From Atrina japonica (taxonomy: Eukaryota > Mollusca > Bivalvia > Pterioida > Pinnidae), in contig BROG01000002.1 in the NCBI GenBank assembly GCA_030159075.1, positions 5,538,001 to 5,602,000 of the forward strand: DNA of 64,000 nucleotides. Direction: 5' to 3'. This document shows, piece by piece, positions 11,706 to 24,800 of this stretch (within the stretch, counting starts at the first letter, position 1; each line of letters opens with the position of its first letter). The notes under the pieces were generated by a model. That model saw nothing but the letters and a program-made list of their open reading frames with translations. It did no database searches and was not told the origin of the DNA. Made by a program: the position numbers and the translations under genes.

Positions 11706-12157
11706 TATATGAGATTTAGGTATTAATTACAAGTCTGATAATAAAGTGGGATGCTTCAGCTTTGGTGGTTTACATAAACAGAATTCTAAAATAGAAAAAA
11801 ATAGTAATCAGATGATGGATTAAACATCTACTTGTCAAATTTTAAAACACTTCTGCAACTAGTGAATTGGTTTTCAGTATGGCTGCTCATGACAGTCAAG
11901 TGATAGATTGTTTTATTAGCAAGCAGAAGGTTTGGGGTTTTCATTCAAGTTGGACCTACTTGTATGATTAACACAATTCTTAACATCTTCTTTGAAAAGT
12001 GATCTGCATTAGAAGTGAAAGTTTGTTTTAATGAACTGTGAAAAAGTAGGCATGACATGTTAAAGAATTGGCATAAATCAGGTTATTATTTGTCATACTT
12101 CATCTGCACCACAGTAAAATTGTAAAAATCTTTACATGATTTTTAAAAAAAAATGGT

Positions 12158-12395
12158 TTTATTTAACACCACACTCAGCAGTTTTTCAGTTATATGGTGA
12201 TGGTCAATTTTTAATGGTAGAGAAGAGATTACTGTTACAATGTACAATGTACCTGGAAAGATACCAGCAGCAAAAAAACAAAAAACAAAAAAAAACCTTG
12301 CAAAATTAGCTTAGGTTCCAATGGGGCTGATACCTGTGCTGACAATAAATGAGGGACCTCATAGTTTAAAGCGCTCGGCCACGGAGGAGCTTGAC
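12158..12395 (-). mobile_element. SINE-A copy
   Basis: It runs from the tail (accacactcagcagtttttc) through gcttaggttccaatggggct to the head (gtttaaagcgctcggccacg). The middle is expanded by an A-rich run. Confidence 0.75.
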
Positions 12396-14149
12396 TCGAA
12401 GTATAGCAGCAATATAAAAAATCAAATAGTTTAATTTGGTTAAAGGTCACCATGTCTGAATTCTTCAAATGGTCAACTATTGTGAAAGATAGGTGATAAA
12501 AGCTTTTGTTTTAATGATTAACCACTTTTTCATTGAATTCTGATGGGCAAGTAGTCCATTTAAACTTTGATGTTCAACTCCCTGGTATCAACTTTGATTG
12601 GTAGATAAAAGAGTGTGTGCTTATACTTGGTTCGGTCATTTCACTCTCATTAGTCACTCAATATGAACTAACTGTTCCAGTGGCTTAAGTGGTACTCAAG
12701 TTTGACTCCTTGTTCATACATCAGATTTTCAGGTAATCTTTTGGAAAATTCAATACTTTATGCTTCTCTGCTTATCAGATGTACTGAATCAGACACTAAT
12801 TCAATTATTATTCTATGGTAACCATGAAAGCTTGTAACTATATTTATGGGTTTGGAAATGCCAAGCACATGAATATTTGATACATTAGATTCATTCATGC
12901 GTTTTGTGTATTAGGAGTTTACAGTACCTGACTCTTGACTTGTGTATTGATTAGAACATTTTGACAGCTGGCATTTATATGCTAATCAACACACATTAAA
13001 TATATATAATAAGAATCTGTCACTTGTACTAGGATTTACTTTGATAATGGTCCAGTAATTACTAGACACACTTTGTATTTTCCGCACCATTGGACTATTT
13101 TTATGAAACCTTTTGAAATATGCGAGTCTGCTTGAAAAACAGTCATAAACAATTTGTATGCTTGTATAAATGTTCATTTATTCACCACTCGCATTAATCT
13201 GTTGGAAGGAGGTGTGAGTTCAAATCTCTGTCTGATCAAAGGCAGTGAATGTTACCTTGGCAATGGCTCAATATTAGAAGTCAACAGTCTCTCAACATCT
13301 TTTTAAGTCCCTGAAATAAGATTCATTGGTATTGTTTTAGATCCATTCCTTTGTCTGTTTGCAGCACTGGGGATTCAGTAAAGAAAAATGATTTTTTTTC
13401 ATTCAGTTCAAATCAAACTTGATGTGTTACTTTATATAAAGATCTAAGATGGGTTTGGTTAACATTTGACAATGAGACTTTAAATCATTAAGTATATTAT
13501 TTCTTTGAGGCTTAGTTTTTCTTAAACACACATTTTTCTCATTGTGCTTTAAAAACAGTGAAAGTCAGTTATCACCCCTGATGAAATCAACCATTCATCT
13601 TTTATGGACCCAGTAGGAGCTCTTTACTTTGTGCAAAATTGATATAAAATAATTAAGTTGTTGTTTAATTTGTCATTATGATTCTTGTATCAATGATGAC
13701 AGAAAATGTTAAAAGGAACAATTTCATTAGAAAGTACCCGGTTCATGTTTTATTCATGTTCTCACATATACATTGTATCAATTTCATATAATCGTCATAA
13801 AATTGATCATTTAGATCCTAATTTTGCCTAAAGCAGTATGTGACCTATAGGTGACACCTGTATAATTACAATTTGTAAGCTGAAGCTTATGATGCCAACT
13901 CTGTGGTATCAACCAGATGCAGTAACATGCAGTCTTATTCTGTAATTACCAGAACATGAATATATACATGTAACTGCCTTCAATGGATGATTGTGATGTG
14001 TTTTGGTTCCTTACACATTTTTTATTTTAAAAATCTTTCAACTTATTCCATATTACCATTTCTATTTTACCATATATATGGAGGAATCTCCAGTTATAGC
14101 TGAGGTGCCATAAATTTTGATCTGTGCTATGAACATAACTACCACTCTG

Positions 14150-14372
14150 GGTGGGGAGCGGGGTTAGAATGTCACTATTTAAATCATGTCAAGTCTCTCA
14201 CCTCTATTCAGTGTGGTGTCAAGTCCTGCTGGGATCTAAATGTAAGCTAATTTTGATAGAACGTTTGTCAGGTTACTTGCAGAAGGCTGGTGTCATCTTC
14301 CTAGGTACATTATAAACCAATTCTCTCCTTCACATTTAATGCCACCATGTGTCTGAAAAATTGATGATTATT
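14150..14372 (+). mobile_element. SINE-A copy, old
   Basis: The body order is kept (caagtctctcacct, tcctgctgggatctaa, caggttacttgcagaagg, cttcctaggtacatt) but is heavily diverged. Confidence 0.65.
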
Positions 14373-14399
14373 AGGTTTTTTTTTTAAATGGGCTTGTTA

Positions 14400-14560
14400 A
14401 TACTGTGTATTAGGAATTTTTCACGCACACATAATTTTCGTCAATTTCTCCCTTAGATGAGAGGGAGAATTTAAAATGACAATGAAACGTTCAAGCTAAG
14501 TAATTGAAGCACACACATAAATGTCATACACGAAACTGCTGTGATTTAGGGCAAACTTAA
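14400..14560. repeat. Dispersed repeat family D copy
   Basis: It carries tcccttagatgagaggga, taagtaattgaagcacac and ctgtgatttagggcaaa, shared with 22403-22590. Confidence 0.6.
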
Positions 14561-15265
14561 GATTTGGTGCAAACGCTATGAATTGGCCTGCTTATACTGG
14601 TAGTTAACCAATTTCAATAATTAGCTGAAGTCAAGTAAAATTTTCAAGTTATACTCAAATTTCATGTTGCTGAACCTTACATCCTCAGATTATGTGGAAG
14701 GACGTATTTTAAAAGAAATGAGAGGACCACTCAATAGATGATAATGGCTCTATAGCTGTAACATTCGGCTGAATATCAAAGTCTATAGATCTTCAACGTT
14801 AAACAGGAGTCAATTTTTTAGATCATTAATCCTAATTAGTAAAATTCTTCTTACATTGATTAGCATTGTGTCAGGTAATATTTATCTTCATGTCTGGTAT
14901 AATATATCATGGCAAATATCTTATTAGATATCATTTTATCAGTGTGAATTATGTAATACCACATTACCTTAAAAAAGAACCCATTGTTTTCACTGATTTT
15001 GCATTGATTAAGCAATATATTTCTCCACAAATTCAATCTCTCAATCATGAAGTTTTCGTTCTATCTGAGAACTTTGTCTTAAAATATTCCAGAAACATGA
15101 ACAGTTCATATTTTAGTCTTCTATCTAAAATTTGGAAGGTAATTTGAAATCAAGGTATCATTGAAGATAACAAATGCAATGTCCACATCAATGCAAAAGG
15201 TGATATGTTTATCAATACAATTACATGTAGCACAGAATTTCTAAACCTGTTTTATGCCAAAACTC

Positions 15266-15428
15266 TACAATTTTTTTAAGTCATATGATGGCAGCCATTT
15301 TGAAATGGCGGAGGTGAGAAGAACCCTGTTACAGTGTATTCTGGAAGAAACCACCGGCCTTTCACAAGTAAACTGGCAAACTTTCTCCCAAAATCAGCTT
15401 AGGTTCCAGTGGGAATCAAAAGCCCAGA
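15266..15428 (-). mobile_element. SINE-A fragment
   Basis: Tail and body present (tcatatgatggcagccattt to gcttaggttccagtgggaat); head missing. Confidence 0.75.
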
Positions 15429-15582
15429 AAACTACAAAATGTATGCAAGCTATATAATGTAAAATGAATTAATATGATGCTGTGAATATTTAGTGCTTTG
15501 CCAATTGGAAATGGTTTTCTGCAGTTTGAATTCAGTTCTTTGAACTGGCCACAACCAAATAATTGTTGTTGTTTTTTTATTG

Positions 15583-15825
15583 GTGTTTTTAGCTATACTC
15601 AGCAACTTTTCAATTACAGTAAAACCTGTATATAGGGGCCACCCAAGGGACCAGAAAATATTGGCCTTTATGTGCAGGTGACCCTTATACACAGGTTGAA
15701 ATTTGAAGTATGTAGTCAAGGGACTTTTCAAAACTGGCCTTTATAGACAGGTTATCCTTATATAGAGGTGGCCGCTATAGCAGGTTTTACTGTATATGGT
15801 TGTGGCCAGTTTTGAAAGTCCTCCA
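15583..15825 (-). mobile_element. SINE-A tail fragment split by a MITE
   Basis: tactcagcaacttttcaatta at the left and tatggttgtggccagttttg at the right are consecutive parts of a minus-strand SINE-A. They are separated exactly by the element at 15615-15794. Confidence 0.75.
15615..15794. mobile_element. TACAGT-type MITE, 180 bp, clean copy with TA target
   Basis: The ends tacagtaaaacctg and caggttttactgta are perfect inverted repeats. It sits in a SINE-A at TA, restoring caattatatgg when removed. Tc1/mariner-type elements use TA targets. Inner phrases include ggcctttatagacaggt. Confidence 0.88.
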
Positions 15826-15828
15826 ACA

Positions 15829-15918
15829 TTAACTCATAAACCCTGAAAAACAATGGACTCTTCTGTAAATCAATTACTTAGACCAGTCCAAATGTGTCTT
15901 TAGGGGTGAATGGGTTAA
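15829..15918. mobile_element. TTAA short MITE copy
   Basis: Begins ttaactcataaaccct and ends aggggtgaatgggttaa. It sits just right of the MITE-split SINE, with a plus-strand SINE-A-like tail (aaaactgaaaatagttgagg) following to about 15975. Confidence 0.8.
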
Positions 15919-16009
15919 TAACTGACCACATAAAACTGAAAATAGTTGAGGGTAGCATAAAACTGCTGTAAATAAACAAAGAAACCACTAATATAGTAAA
16001 GAATTGGAA

Positions 16010-16196
16010 TTAACTCATCAACCCCTGTGGTCACTTTTAGACTCTCCCAAGTCAAAGAATAGTATGGTCTACTGTCATAATTCAGGAGTGAACAAGTTCA
16101 TATTGCATGTAAAATTATTATAAATCATACACCCCTGAGTTCTAACAGTGGACTTAACCATTCTTTGAAATGTGACTTAAGGGATTGATGAGTTAA
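16010..16196. mobile_element. TTAA long MITE, 187 bp
   Basis: The ends ttaactcatcaacccct and agggattgatgagttaa are shared with the short family. The inside is different (cttttagactctcccaagtc, taattcaggagtgaacaagt, aaatcatacacccctga). Confidence 0.82.
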
Positions 16197-16339
16197 AGAC
16201 ATGCCCCAAAAGCTCATGTGAATGTTTCTATAGAAATAAAATAAAATCTCGGAAGAAATGAAATACTGGAAATTGTTGTATCTTGTTATTTTTGTGCTTT
16301 TACGATAGAAAGCATGTTCACCCCATCTTACATTCGCCC

Positions 16340-16490
16340 TAAATCACCAGTCTTAGGGATTACATATATGTTCATGCTTTAATTATTTAGCTTGAAAATT
16401 TCCCTTTTATTTTAAAATTGTTCTCTCATCTAAGGACAAAAATAATGAAAATTAAACAAACTGGGAAAATTCCTGGTACATGTATGCAGT
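16340..16490. repeat. Dispersed repeat family D copy
   Basis: Shares ttaattatttagcttgaaa and tctcatctaaggacaaa with the copy at 1560-1700. Confidence 0.6.
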
Positions 16491-17639
16491 AACAGAAATG
16501 CATTGGTCTTTTCACAAGACTATGTATCAGCAACATTCATTCACATGATAATCAATTTTCATTTCTGAACTCTTCAAAGCGATATGAGCTGCCGTAGGTG
16601 AACAATTTTACATGCTCATTTTATGTAATAGTTTATCTCATATATATTCCAAAGAGACCATCTTGTGGTTAGAATAGCAAATGCATGTGTAAAATTGCAA
16701 CAATCTTGTCAAACGTAACCTGTAATATCAGTTATTGTTTGTCCACCATTACTTTTAACTTTCGGTAAATTTTTACGAAGATTACCGAGTGTCCAATAAA
16801 CATGTGCTATTTGCAGCTGATATACATTCTATTCCTATTACTCTTTGTGTTTATTTTCGTACATCATAATTTCATACCTAAATCAGGCAAAGTTGGTCTT
16901 TTACGTCGTTTCAAAACATTCATGTCTGAAATTTGTCCATGTGCCGGATATAATGGGTGATCTTGACCCATTTTTAACTTGTCCCATCGCATTCTCGGCT
17001 TTATCATTCTTGACACATACATGTATGATCACGAACTGCCCAACTCCACCAGACATGGCGGCACAGTTGTAAAACATGAGGGATGCATACTTTTTACAGT
17101 TATATTGTTTTGGTTTTGTCAATGTCAGCATTCAGGGTAACATTAAAGATCGGAAAAATTTCTTTTAGTGACCTGATATATTTATTCATATATTCATCCG
17201 ATTTTCTTCAGGTATTTAAAATAGTGTTCAAAAGCATATATTTTACATAATACATGTACTTTCCAATAAAAATCATGTCCTGTATTTTAAAAGTAAATAT
17301 AAAACACATAAAAATAGGCCGAATTTAACATAGTCCGAGCGGGTAAAGGACAGAGATCCAACGACCGAATTACGAAGTACATTTGATATGGCTAGGGTTT
17401 ATCTGAAAAGTCATTGCATACAGAAATGCAACTGGATTTTTTAAGGTACGGGAAAACTTAAATTCTAATAAAACAAATAACTTCGAAAAGAAGATCTTTT
17501 ACAACATTTCACTTGTTTGATAATGTATTTGAACACACATTTTATCATATTTTCGACTATATGTCAGGGGACAAAATCAATCGTTGACATTGTTGACAGC
17601 TTATATCGCTTTCAGCTAGTTTAAATGAACTCTGAGTTA

Positions 17640-17960
17640 TATATAATATATGTACTAAAGGGGCAATATCTTAGTTTAAAAAAAAAACCAATTTTTAAAA
17701 ATTTTTTTTTTACTACTTACGTTGATGAACAATAACAAATAAGAGATATACAGAGACATAGAAATTCTTATATTCCTGTACATTTTGTAAAAATAATGAC
17801 AGGTCCAATATTGTATGCATATACAAATAATAAGTTTGAATTAAGCTTTACACAGGTATACAAAACCTTATATTCCTATATATTTTGTGAAAATAAGGTC
17901 AGATCCAGTGCCGTATTAAAGTAACAAATTTTGAAAAAAAATACAGCTAATGCCACTTTA
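17640..17960. repeat. Dispersed repeat family E copy
   Basis: It shares gatgaacaataacaaataag and ttatattcctgtacattttg with 23390-23620. Related forms lie near 51940-52030 and 61770-61956, where the end reads agctaatgcccctt. Confidence 0.55.
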
Positions 17961-17977
17961 AAGAGTTATGTATGCAG

Positions 17978-17979
17978 AT

Positions 17980-18020
<41 letters not shown>
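17978..18020. repeat. (GATA)n microsatellite
   Basis: About ten tandem tagatagata units. Confidence 0.95.
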
Positions 18021-18085
18021 TAATTAGCCAGTTACTAGTTGTCTGTAGTGACCTTTTACAATATGTTATAATGTGTCAGTAATGC

Positions 18086-18652
18086 AGTGTGCAAGTGACT
18101 TTTTGCAATATGGTCTGCCATCATGTGATGTGCAAGTGACCTTTTGCAATATGGTCTGCCATCATGTGATGTCATGTGTACATGTAAGTGACCTTTAACA
18201 ATATGGTCTGCCATCATGTGATGTGCAAGTGACCTTTTGCAATATGGTCTGCCATCATGTGATGTGTACAAAGTGACTTTTAACAATATGGTCTGCCATC
18301 ATGTGATGTGCAAGTGACCTTTAACAATATGGTCTGTTGCAATATGGTCTGCCATCATGTGATGTGCAAGTGACCTTTTGCAATATGGTCTGCCATCATG
18401 TGATGTGCAAGTGACCTTTTGCAATATGGTCTGCCATCATGTGTTGTGCAAGTGAACTTTAACAATATGGTCTGCCATCATGTGATGTGCAAGTGACCTT
18501 TAACAATATGGTCTGCCATCATGTGATGTGCAAATGACCTTTTGCAATATGGTCTGCCATCATGTGATGTGCAAGTGACCTTTTGCAATATGGTATGCCA
18601 TCATGTGATGTGCAAGTGACCTTTAACAATATGGTATGCCATCATGCAATAT
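18086..18652. repeat. 41-bp minisatellite
   Basis: The unit is gtgcaagtgaccttttgcaa followed by tatggtctgccatcatgtgat, about 14 copies. ttttgcaa alternates with tttaacaa between units. Confidence 0.93.
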
Positions 18653-18727
18653 GCAATTGCATTATCCTTTTAAACATTTTAATTTTTGTCTTAAAAACTA
18701 CAGGACCAATTTTCTTCAAATTTTACA

Positions 18728-19128
18728 TACCGTAAATTGGACTATTTTGGCCATTGTTTAATTTGGCCACTTAGGCCTATTAAAATGGGCAAAATTAAAC
18801 TGTCCAAAATATGTACACAATGTTTCTACTGGTGCTTTTCAAAAATATTTTAGTGATTTATAGATTAACAAACAAGTTGTTTTTTTTTTTTTAAAATAGC
18901 ACTATATGTCGATGTATATCTTAATTAAGAACCAAGAGATGCATCAATCCTAATTATTCTACCAGCATCTTTTAATATTTCAAACACCTGGAATGTTAGA
19001 CACAATAAGACCGAGATCTGATGGTAGGCCAAATTTTTATATACATAAATGGCCAAAATTTGACTAAAAAATAACCCATCATATTGTGACCAAATTTTAA
19101 CAACACCAAAATATCCCAATTTATGGTA
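18728..19128. mobile_element. MITE-like element, 401 bp
   Basis: The terminal repeats taccgtaaattggactattt and aaatatcccaatttatggta match at about 20 of 23 positions. Internal ggccaaaatttgac-type phrases also occur in both orientations. TA at both ends fits a TA target. Confidence 0.72.
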
Positions 19129-20002
19129 TAGCACCTCTTTAATATGTTTAGAAATAGTGAATTCATTACCCCTTGAACAGGGCTTTGTATCTAGAGGGAA
19201 TTCAATTTACCAATAACAGACAAAGAACTCTTTTGGCCTCTGTATGTAGCAAAAAGCTAACATTTTGAAGAACTTTAATCAATCACCAAAGTTGTCCTTT
19301 ATTTTCTAGTTTCCTTATTTCCCTCTCATGTTATTACTTGGTTTAATTTACCACTGGTACACTTTAACAAGATTTAAACTAAAATTGGTGTTTGTATGCT
19401 TATTGAAATTGACAATTACAAGAAGGAAATGAAGCCAATTGCATTTTCTTATCTTTGACATTATATTTTCAGAAGAATGTCCTTTTTTCATTTGCCTGGC
19501 TGAAGTTTCAGCATTCTTTTGAACACATTTGCACTTCAGCAGTTTGTATTGTCTAATTAACAGATGATTTATTACTCCATTTCTTCTAAGAATTTCATCT
19601 TATTGGTAAAATGATAGCTTTTTCATGCAGAAATAGCGACTTCCATTGCCTTAAATAACAACAAAAGCTTTTTGCTTGTTGTTAGTCTTATCTCAGCAGT
19701 GGTTCAGATTTCATCAGGAATTTTACAGTACCGACATGTTTGTAATTCTGTACATTTATTTGTCTGACGGCCATTTGGAGTGATTTCTTTGTTTTATTCT
19801 TATTATAAATCCCTTCCCTAAAATTTATATATTAAAGAATTATATGGATATGCAGTGCTACAAGTTTTGATCTGAGGTATGGTCTGATGTCATTGCAGTT
19901 ACAACTCTTTAATATGACATGGATCCTCATTTTTACATCTGAAATATATATTTTCAACATAGCAGGTCTATCTAATCTATATATCTAATCAATCAATCAA
20001 TT

Positions 20003-20485
<483 letters not shown>

Positions 20486-21159
20486 GTATATATATAACAA
20501 TAATATATATAGCAACAAAGCATATTACACTTCTAGGTACATATGCCTCAGTAGGTATATCTCTTTAGATATTAAAGTCAGTCTACTGCTATGTTTTCCA
20601 TATGTGTGATTTAAAATCAATGATGATTGCTTTGAAACTCATTACTTCTTTATGAATTGATCTGGAAAACAAGTACATGTAAGCAACCATGCTATTTCTG
20701 CTCGGAATTTACCAGTACATTTTGTTTTTTCAAGTTTTGATTGGATTTGTATATACATACATGTACTGAGATTAGTTAAAATCTCGATTATCTTTACATG
20801 TACATACAATTTGATTATCTCATTAAATTCCCCATCTCTATAAAACTGCATCTGTTTTGTATGCACTGTGGTAGTACATGTACACATCTGATGAAACAGA
20901 ATATCATAGAGTCTTGACAGGAATATCCATCAGAATAAGATAATTATACCTTTGTCTCTATTTCTGAATGAAAAATAGTTACGAACAAGAATATAGATAA
21001 TGATACTTTATGAAACACTTCTTCAGATGATAGGTTGTTAGCTAATTTAATCCATAGAATACATAAAAAAAGATAATCCTGTTGAGTTTAATCTCATCAT
21101 TAAACATGCACTTTTGTTCTTATTTTCTATGTTTTTTGATAAAATAGAATATAAAACAT

Positions 21160-21404
21160 AACTCATCAAACCCTGTGGTTACATTTTGACTCACCCAAAT
21201 CAATAGATAATATGATCTACTACCAGAATTTAGGAGTGAACAAGTTAATATTGCATATAAAATTTGGATTCTGAATCATATACTCCTGAATTCAAACAGT
21301 GAACTTGACCATTCTTTAACCCTTTCAACCCTGAATATCCCAATGGTATGCTCTTTCCATTGTTAATGACCATTCTACTGTGGTCTGTAGAGTTCAAAGG
21401 GTTA
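21160..21404. mobile_element. TTAA long MITE with a short TTAA element at its right end
   Basis: The long-type interior (tcacccaaatcaatagataa, aatttaggagtgaacaagtt) runs to about 21315. A 90-bp unit then follows with ends ttaaccctttcaaccct and gagttcaaagggttaa. The right end of the long element is lost at that point. Confidence 0.65.
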
Positions 21405-22402
21405 AAATGCATGTTAAGTATTAGAACTGCACATTATGTATGCGTTAAACACAGTGATTGAATGCCTTTTCATCCATTCGTTGAATTAACTGTTTTCTTT
21501 TCCAATGAGTCGGATGTATATCCGACAGAAATAGCTGTTTTCTTCTTTATAACAACATATATTTATGATGCTATTTCCTTTAAGCATTTCCTGTGTGTTG
21601 TATGAATATGACAAATAGAATGGATTTGATTTGAATTACAACAGGAAAAAGCATGCTATTCAATAAATCAAATTCGCAGAGCAGAAATGTCAATTTTCGT
21701 AAGACCAATTATGACAGGACATGATATTTTGAGACACAACAAAAGTTGGCTGCGAATAAGTCTGCGAAAGGAATTTTACGACTGTGTTGTGTTTTCAGAA
21801 AGAGAAAGGGACTAAAAAAATTACACAACTTCCATTTTTGAATTTTTTAACTTCCAAACAATAGATGCAGTGGATATTGGAAAATTATATATAAAGATTG
21901 TCCTGTAAAATCATTTTAGTTATTTAATTATATTAGCTTATTTTAATTACAAATAAATAAATAAATAAATTAAATAAAAAATTGTCAGATGTATTTTGTA
22001 GAGTATTCATAGATCTATGTCTTTTGTTAATGTGATCAATCTCAGTACCACTCATATATAGTACCGGTAGCAGTAATTTTCCTGGTTCTTTTTAAGGGTC
22101 TTTTATCAGGACCCATTCTCAGTGCAAAAATGGTTTGTATTTTCCCCCAAAATAGTGGCTGAACTTGGTTTCATTTCCCAGTACTGGGTAAAGCATAACA
22201 CTATGTCATAGAGGGTGTAACATGATAATGAATACTCATGACAGTGGCATAACTGTGTGGCACAGGTCAAATTTTGTGGCTCTTCGTCTATTGCTAGTGA
22301 TGCATTCATATAAGCAAAAACATTCTTGGTGGATTTTAAAACAAAATTGAAAAAAAAAAGAAAAAATGCCTGTCTCTGATTCATTGTAGGAATCCAATTA
22401 CT

Positions 22403-22590
22403 GTATACCTGGGAATTTTTGCCCCCTTTCAATTTTCAGTATTTTCACCCTTAGATGAGAGGGTGGATTTGAAATGAAGGTGAAATTTTCAAGGTAAATA
22501 ATTAAAGATACACATACCATCCATGAGACTACGGTGAATTACGGCAAATTTGATATGGCGTGAATATGTTTTCGAAGGGCGAAGATATTC
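22403..22590. repeat. Dispersed repeat family D copy
   Basis: It begins tactgtatacctggg and contains cacccttagatgagaggg and gagactacggtgaattacg; the most complete family D copy. Confidence 0.62.
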
Positions 22591-22960
22591 AGAGGTGAAA
22601 GTTACAAGGTACATGTACGTGTATTACCGCAAGTGGCATCTGTATTTTACAGTATTACTATTATTACTGTACTGTGTACTGCACTGTGGAATACAATGTC
22701 CTTAACTGAGAAAATCAGACTGAAATCTGCTAATATTCAATAAGTATTTTACAAATAAGTTTCTTCTGGTTAAAATTATTATTTTGAATTAAGGAATAAT
22801 AATTTTGATTCTCTGGCAGTTTGTGGTGTTCTTATTTAAGAGAAGAGAAAGACAAGGCAGTACAGGGTGGGGATAGTTATGAGAACTACAATGTAGGTCA
22901 TCAGAATTGATAATTTACAAAATGGTTTTGGATTTTTATATTCTCTGTCTCTATGAGATT

Positions 22961-22985
22961 CATTTTTTTTTTTTTTTTTTTTAAA
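22961..22985. repeat. Poly-T tract
   Basis: Near-uninterrupted run of T. Confidence 0.95.
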
Positions 22986-23105
22986 CACATTTATTCAGGT
23001 ATTTCAGCCAGGATTTTTACAAGACTCCTACATGCCCACCTGGCCAGGGGGTATGGAGTAGATTTGCTGACCAAAATACCTATCATTTATTCTGTCTTAC
23101 ATCAA

Positions 23106-23185
23106 ACACACACACACACACACATGAGAGAGAGAGAGAGAGGAGAGGGAGGGATGGAGACAGACAGACTGAGAGAGAGAGAAAA
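23106..23185. repeat. (CA)n and (GA)n tract
   Basis: acacacacacacacac followed by gagagagagagagag and GGA/CAGA mixture. Confidence 0.92.
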
Positions 23186-23720
23186 AACTTTGCACATTAT
23201 TTCTTTTATGGACAATATAATAGATTATTATACATGTTATACTACAAGGGATTAGGGTACTTTGTGGCAGCTATGAGATTCATATCGGGCTATTGATCCA
23301 GAGAAGCATTTAAACTAGAAGCATCTTAGATTACTGTGTTCAAGAGGAACTGTCATTGAAGCTTGGGCATTGCCCATCTATTGCCTTAATTCTGCTCATT
23401 TAATTTTGCTTTTTTACTTTTTAGATTGATGTACAATAACAAAACATTCTTAAATACCATTATATTTTGTGAAAATTGCTTGAGAAACCCAGGTTTGGCA
23501 CTTTTTCAATTGCAATTGATTAGCCCAACCTTTAACTACATGTATATGTTTATGAATACCACACTGAACCTGACCTTATTTTCACAAAATATGTAGGAAT
23601 ACAAAAATTAATGTCTGTGTATAGCTCATAATTGTTATTGTACATCAAGTACATGTAGTGAAAGTATAATAAAATTAAATATTTTTTTATGGTTAAAACA
23701 GGTAGTGCTTCTTTCAGACT

Positions 23721-23906
23721 TACAGTGAAAACTGTATATAGGGGCCATCCAAGGGACCAGAAAATATTGATCTTTATGTGCAAGTGACCCTTATACACAG
23801 GTTTCAATTTAGTTGAAGTATGCAGTCAAGGGACTTGCAAAATAACTGGCCTTTATAAACAGGTAATCCTTATATAGAGGTGGCCACTATAGCAGGTTTT
23901 ACTGTA
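23721..23906. mobile_element. TACAGT-type MITE, 186 bp
   Basis: Ends tacagtgaaaactg and caggttttactgta. The interior is closely matched to 15615-15794 (ggggccatccaagggaccag). Confidence 0.85.
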
Positions 23907-24504
23907 GTTATTGTCCATCTATTGCCCCAATTCTGCTGATAAAGCTAGCTTGGGTACAGGAACAGGTACACTAGCATTAGTATGTCAGCCTGTGCATGTT
24001 GTAATTATCAATGTATTGAACCAGTCAATTTATATACACATCAGAAACAGACAAATCTCTTATTAAAAACTTGGAAAAGCTTATCATATTCAAAAACTTA
24101 CAACGAAATCTTATTTATGGAATCACGTGTATGTTTGATGAAATTGATTTTTATTACCTGTACGGCAGAGATTTACACCAAGATGAAGAGAAAGGTGATG
24201 ATCTGGTTCGATAGATTGCGGTAGAGAAGAGAGTCGTAAAAAATAGTTGAGTGTGTAGGTATGACTTATGGAATATTGATTTTAACAACTAAAAAATACA
24301 GTCATGCTTAGATCTGTTAAATGGAAACTCTTTACAAATTGGCTACTAATGGACTGTGAAAAAATATTTCTCAATAACGTGAGTTTAAAAGTCTTAGCAT
24401 GTTGATATGCACATGTTGCCCTCTGTGTATTTTATATATTTTTCATGCTTTCTTGTGCATTTATGAAATATACCATTACCACTTGAAAATAGGAAATATT
24501 TACC

Positions 24505-24768
24505 GTAATGTATGTGTTTTTCTGTGTATGTAATGTATGTGTTTTTCTGTGTATGTAATGTATGTGTTTTTCTGTGTATGTAATGTATGTTTCTGTGTAT
24601 GTAATGTATGTGTTACTGTGTATGTAATGTATGTGTTACAGTGTATGTACTGTATGTGTTTCTGTGTATGTATGCATTTCTTTGTAAGTAATGTATGTGT
24701 TTCTTTATATGTATGTGTTTCTGTGTATGTAATGTATGTGTTTCTTTATATGTATGTATGTATGTATG

Positions 24769-24800
<32 letters not shown>

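Larger units (their letters stand above)
9864..12157. other. Non-coding stretch with an interrupted roughly 85-bp tandem array
   Basis: No supported exon. It holds an array of about four 81-87 bp units (11380-11705) with one related unit at 10980-11035. A hairpin-ended insertion lies between them. The rest is featureless AT-rich sequence. Confidence 0.5.
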
